From an uncultured Collinsella sp. (lineage in GTDB: Bacteria; Actinomycetota; Coriobacteriia; Coriobacteriales; Coriobacteriaceae), in NCBI GenBank assembly GCA_959599635.1, contig CAUGJN010000068.1, positions 1 through 9,388 of the forward strand: a stretch of DNA of 9,388 nucleotides, read 5' to 3'. Positions 6,974 to 9,388 of this stretch are shown here, piece by piece (position 1 is the stretch's first letter; every line of letters begins with the position of its first letter). The notes under the pieces were generated by a model. That model saw nothing but the letters and a program-made list of their open reading frames with translations. It did no database searches and was not told the origin of the DNA. Both the position numbers and the translations under genes were made by a program.

Positions 6974-7060
6974 TTACGTCAGCTCGTGCAGCTGGTCGTC
7001 ATGCCTATAAGCATCAAAAATGCCCCGAATCGCTGCTACTAAAAAGGTAACAGTACTCAT
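6974..7060 (-). CDS. Micro-ORF in the right arm of the palindromic element (28 codons)
   Basis: ATG at 7060 (minus) begins MSTVTFLVAAIRGIF and ends with a charged tail (YRHDDQLHELT) at a TAA, 20 bases before the shared hairpin. The layout of a short hydrophobic stretch followed by charged residues recalls small membrane-active peptides in a general way; no family is recognised. No Shine-Dalgarno precedes the ATG. A TGGTCA 20 bases upstream of the ATG is followed, 18 bases on, by TACTGT, which could serve as weak -35 and -10 boxes. That spacing would put the transcription start inside the frame, which argues against this promoter driving this ORF. Confidence 0.3.
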   Translation of the reverse strand: MSTVTFLVAAIRGIFDAYRHDDQLHELT

Positions 7061-7105
7061 ATTTGATGTATTTTGACCACGGCTATCTACAAACCCCCTA
7101 GGCCA

Positions 7106-7174
7106 CTCATTGGGGACAGACTTAAATGACTAGTTGTTGGGGATCAGTCATTGGGGACGTTCTTAAATGACTAG
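7106..7174. repeat. Two palindromic 28-bp repeat units (REP-like)
   Basis: Units at 7106-7133 and 7147-7174 share TCATTGGGGAC and CTTAAATGACTAG and differ in a 3-base middle and the first base (24 of 28 identical, 41-base period). In the second unit AGTCATT (7146-7152) and AATGACT (7166-7172) form a stem; the first unit has the same stem with one mismatch. They lie just downstream of the GNAT gene stop and may act as a weak terminator or mRNA stabiliser for it. They resemble dispersed REP-type intergenic repeats. Confidence 0.65.
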
Positions 7175-7189
7175 GTGTGGCTGCTTGGG

Positions 7190-7831
7190 CTAGGCTGTTA
7201 GGTCGAGTTCGTAGAGAAAGCTTTCGCGCGGCATGTCGTGACGACGCTCTTCGCGGTTGGCGCGGTGCGTGGCCGTGCGCTTAAAGCCGTGCAACTCGTA
7301 GAACTTCCACGAGCAGTTGGAGTCGGTGTACAGGTGCGCCCTTGTCGCCCCGCGCGAGGACAGGTACGAGACCGCGGCATCGAGCAACACTGAGCCTACA
7401 CCCAGGCCGTGGACATCGGGATCGACGGCGAGCAGCGTGACTTCGTTGTCGTGCGGCAACGGGCTGCTCTCGAGCAGGCGGTTGTTGGTTCGGATGGTTG
7501 CGCGCACAAACGAGAGATACTCGGCGCAGACATCGGGCTCCAGCTCGCGCATCTGCGAAAGCAGCGCGCGTTCGGTATCCATCCAGTGTTCCTTAACGGT
7601 GGCGCCGGAACTCTGTCCCGCGCGCGCGAGCGCAATGCCACGCGCCTGACCGTCGATTACGGCAACCTGCGAAAACGTCGATGACGAAAGGCAATGGGCG
7701 AGGTCGCACGCGGCCTCGAGGCGGTTGTACTCATCATTATCCGAATTGTTATGCCAAAGCTGCTGCAGAATCAGCGCGATGGCGTCGAAGTCTTCGGTAT
7801 CAAACGGTCGGTAGAGAACCCGCGAGACCAT
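7190..7831 (-). CDS. GNAT family N-acetyltransferase
   Basis: The 213-residue protein ends in a typical GNAT acetyl-CoA-binding core. Motif A is at about 131-151 (VTLLAVDPDVHGLGVGSVLL, with HGLGVG at 141-146 for the pyrophosphate loop). Motif B is at about 172-186 (NCSWKFYELHGFKRT). The longer N-terminal half, including a helical stretch at 83-120, probably shapes the acceptor site. The reaction is transfer of an acetyl group from acetyl-CoA to an amine; the acceptor (small molecule, peptide or protein) cannot be read from the sequence. No signal peptide is present, so it is cytoplasmic. The start at 7831 is supported by AGAGG with a short spacer. The gene is divergent from purH across 277 bases and appears to stand alone. 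Confidence 0.9.
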   Translation of the reverse strand: MVSRVLYRPFDTEDFDAIALILQQLWHNNSDNDEYNRLEAACDLAHCLSSSTFSQVAVIDGQARGIALARAGQSSGATVKEHWMDTERALLSQMRELEPDVCAEYLSFVRATIRTNNRLLESSPLPHDNEVTLLAVDPDVHGLGVGSVLLDAAVSYLSSRGATRAHLYTDSNCSWKFYELHGFKRTATHRANREERRHDMPRESFLYELDLTA

Positions 7832-8108
7832 GGTGCCTCTTTCTTTTGCGGATGCATATCGAGCACAGTTCTACCACGCTATTGGCATCTAATTATGGTG
7901 CCCCTGTGTTCCATGAACTCACCGTGCCCGGTGCCGTGCCCATCCCCTCTGCTCGCAAACTTTTTCTGCACATGCGCCCGTTGCGGGGTGCATCGATGCG
8001 CTCGATGCGCTACATTGAATCAGTATTTTCAATGCCGCTGCGCGAGCGCTGCAGATCGACGTATCACCGACTCACAGAGCACGGCGGCGTACCAGACAGG
8101 AGGACTGC
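7832..8108. promoter_or_regulatory. Divergent GNAT/purH control region with dyad and tandem repeat
   Basis: This region must hold both promoters, though no clean -35/-10 pair stands out. Visible elements are a direct repeat CCGTGCCC (7922-7929 and 7934-7941), the palindrome GCATCGATGC (7990-7999), a perfect 9-base tandem TCGATGCGC x2 (7993-8010), and the dyad CATTGAA/TTCAATG (8013-8019 with 8028-8034, 8-base AT-rich loop) about 75 bases before purH. I see no purine riboswitch core. Operator function for the dyad is inferred from its position. Confidence 0.4.
8098..8103 (+). promoter_or_regulatory. Strong Shine-Dalgarno of purH
   Basis: AGGAGG lies five bases before the ATG at 8109, a near-ideal ribosome binding site that fixes the purH start. 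Confidence 0.9.
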
Positions 8109-9388
8109 ATGGGATCTGATGTGAAGATCGCGCGCGCGTTGATCTCGGTTACCGATAAGACGGGCGTCGTCGATTTCGCACGGACGCTGGTCGATGACTT
8201 TGGCGTCGAGATCATCTCTACGGGCGGCACGGCTCGTGCCATCGAGGACGCGGGCGTTCCCGTAACCCCCATCGAGGAGTTCACGGGCTATCCCGAGATG
8301 ATGGACGGCCGCGTTAAGACCCTGCACCCCAAGGTTCACGGCGCGCTGCTGGCCCGCCGCGATTCCGAGCAGCACATGCAGGAGGCCGCCCAGCACGGCA
8401 TTAAGCTGATCGACCTGGTCGTCGTCAACCTGTACGAGTTCGAGAAGACCGTCGCCAACCCCGAGGTCACCTTTGCGGATGCCATCGAGCACATCGACAT
8501 CGGTGGCCCCTCCATGTTGCGCTCTGCCGCCAAGAACGCCGCGAGCGTTACCGTCATCTCCGACCCGGCCGACTATGATGCCGTCCTGGCCGAGATGCGC
8601 GAGACCGGTGGCTGCACCACGCTTGCCACCCGTCGTCGCCTGCAGGTGAAGGTCTACCAGACCACCGCCGCCTACGACACGGCTATCTCCCGTTGGCTTG
8701 CCGCCCAGGCAAGCGACGTGGCGGACACCTCTGCCAAGCTCGAGATTTCGCTGGAGAAGGTCGACGACCTGCGCTATGGTGAGAATCCTCAGCAAAAGGC
8801 TACGGTCTACCGCTTTGCCGAGGGCTGCGAGAACACCGCGAGCTCTCAGTTCCCGCTTGTGGGCTCCGAGCAGATCCAGGGCAAGCCGCTCAGCTACAAC
8901 AACTATCTGGACGCCGATGCCGCCTGGAACCTGGTCCGCGAGTTCGACGAGCCGGCCTGCGTGATCCTCAAGCATCAGAACCCCTGCGGTTCCGCCGTTG
9001 CCGAGGACATCACGGCCGCCTACGACCGCGCTTTCGCCTGCGATCCCAAGAGCGCCTTCGGCGGCATCATCGCCTGCAACCGCGAGGTTCCCTTTGAGCT
9101 GGTTGAGCACTTTGCCGATCAGAACAAGCAGTTCGTCGAGGTCATCATCGCCCCGAGCTATACCGCCGAGGCGCTCGAGCGCATGGCCAAGCGCCCCAAC
9201 CTGCGCGTGCTGGCTACCGGCGGCGTGGACCACGGTGCCCAGGTGGAGCTGCGCTCCGTCGACGGCGGCATGCTGGTGCAGGAAGTCGACCACGTGACCG
9301 AGGATCCCGCGACCTTTACGTTCCCCACCGACCGCAAGCCCACCGACGCCGAGATGGCCGAGCTCGAGTTTGCCTGGAAGGTCTGCAA
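8109..9388 (+). CDS. purH: Bifunctional AICAR transformylase/IMP cyclohydrolase (3' end beyond window)
   Basis: This gene carries out the last two steps of purine synthesis: formylation of AICAR from 10-formyl-tetrahydrofolate, then ring closure to IMP, in the cytoplasm. The window holds 426 codons of a protein usually about 510-530 long. The N-terminal cyclohydrolase (MGS-like) domain shows SVTDKTG (13-19), STGGT (37-41) and GYPEMMDGRVKTLHPKVHG (60-78). IGGPSMLRSAAKN follows at 131-143. The transformylase domain shows RYGENPQQ (222-229) and LKHQNPCG (287-294), where K288-H289 corresponds to the catalytic Lys-His pair. FGGIIACNREV follows at 317-327. The reading frame is intact to the right edge, and codon use is strongly GC-biased, as in a well-expressed core gene. 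No other pur gene is in view, so operon membership downstream cannot be judged. Confidence 0.98.
   Translation, partial: MGSDVKIARALISVTDKTGVVDFARTLVDDFGVEIISTGGTARAIEDAGVPVTPIEEFTGYPEMMDGRVKTLHPKVHGALLARRDSEQHMQEAAQHGIKLIDLVVVNLYEFEKTVANPEVTFADAIEHIDIGGPSMLRSAAKNAASVTVISDPADYDAVLAEMRETGGCTTLATRRRLQVKVYQTTAAYDTAISRWLAAQASDVADTSAKLEISLEKVDDLRYGENPQQKATVYRFAEGCENTASSQFPLVGSEQIQGKPLSYNNYLDADAAWNLVREFDEPACVILKHQNPCGSAVAEDITAAYDRAFACDPKSAFGGIIACNREVPFELVEHFADQNKQFVEVIIAPSYTAEALERMAKRPNLRVLATGGVDHGAQVELRSVDGGMLVQEVDHVTEDPATFTFPTDRKPTDAEMAELEFAWKVC

Larger units (their letters stand above)
6851..7080. repeat. 230-bp palindromic element with 32-bp inverted repeats
   Basis: The left arm (6851-6882) and the reverse complement of the right arm (7049-7080) match at 28 of 32 positions. 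The innermost 17 bases, CAAATATGAGTACTGTT, are identical. Both arms begin GTGG(A/T)CAAAA. The interior (6883-7048) contains a 17-bp hairpin and two convergent micro-ORFs that start inside the arms. No clear target-site duplication flanks it (left GGGGCA, right GGCTAT) and there is no transposase. It could be a non-autonomous mobile element (MITE-like), a pair of converging promoter and leader copies, or a recombination site. The symmetry is directly visible; the class is uncertain. Confidence 0.6.

Noticed and set aside
7106..7174. CRISPR array
   Set aside because: There are only two imperfect repeats with a 13-base spacer and no cas genes; the units are palindromic REP-like elements.
7832..8108. 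Purine riboswitch upstream of purH
   Set aside because: The conserved core pairing and loop sequences of the purine aptamer are not found.
8064..9293. 409-codon minus-strand open frame
   Set aside because: It lies antisense to purH, whose motifs are unmistakable; high GC codon bias creates long antisense frames.

Overview
The window looks like chromosomal DNA of a high-GC actinobacterium of the class Coriobacteriia, most likely Collinsella or a close relative. This is inferred from the gene types (a DUF2207 membrane protein with a glycine tail, a stand-alone glutamyl-queuosine synthetase, purH), the GC-rich codon use, and intergenic palindromic repeats with a GGGGACGTTC core. No rRNA, tRNA or CRISPR array was found, so the assignment to genus is tentative.

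Layout. Positions 1-2007 (minus) hold most of a PLD-like/DEAH-box helicase of the DUF3427 type; its C-terminus lies beyond the left edge. It is visibly less GC-rich than its neighbours. Divergent from it, a 79-residue two-helix membrane protein (2209-2448) precedes a calcineurin-like metallophosphoesterase (2534-3259). The phosphoesterase meets gluQ (3277-4281, minus) tail to tail. gluQ appears to have a leaderless promoter. A gene-poor stretch (4282-4790) holds an orphan 13-bp hairpin and a degenerate 27-bp tandem repeat. Next is a large DUF2207 membrane protein (4791-6737) with a signal peptide, three membrane helices and a Gly-rich tail.

The second gene-poor stretch (6738-7189) is the most unusual part. 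A 230-bp palindromic element (6851-7080) is bounded by 32-bp inverted repeats that match at 28 of 32 positions. Each arm carries an ATG followed by the same three codons, so the element encodes two convergent micro-ORFs. A 17-bp bidirectional terminator hairpin lies between them. Next to it are two 28-bp palindromic repeat units (7106-7174). A GNAT acetyltransferase (7190-7831, minus) is divergent from purH (8109 to the right edge), which has a strong ribosome binding site and a dyad-containing leader.

How the genes relate. There is no single pathway. purH serves purine synthesis, gluQ modifies tRNA(Asp), and the DUF2207 protein acts at the membrane. The helicase with its divergent neighbours could be an accessory or defence-type insertion, but only its composition and domain architecture hint at this. 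The best candidate for something undescribed is the 230-bp convergent micro-ORF element.
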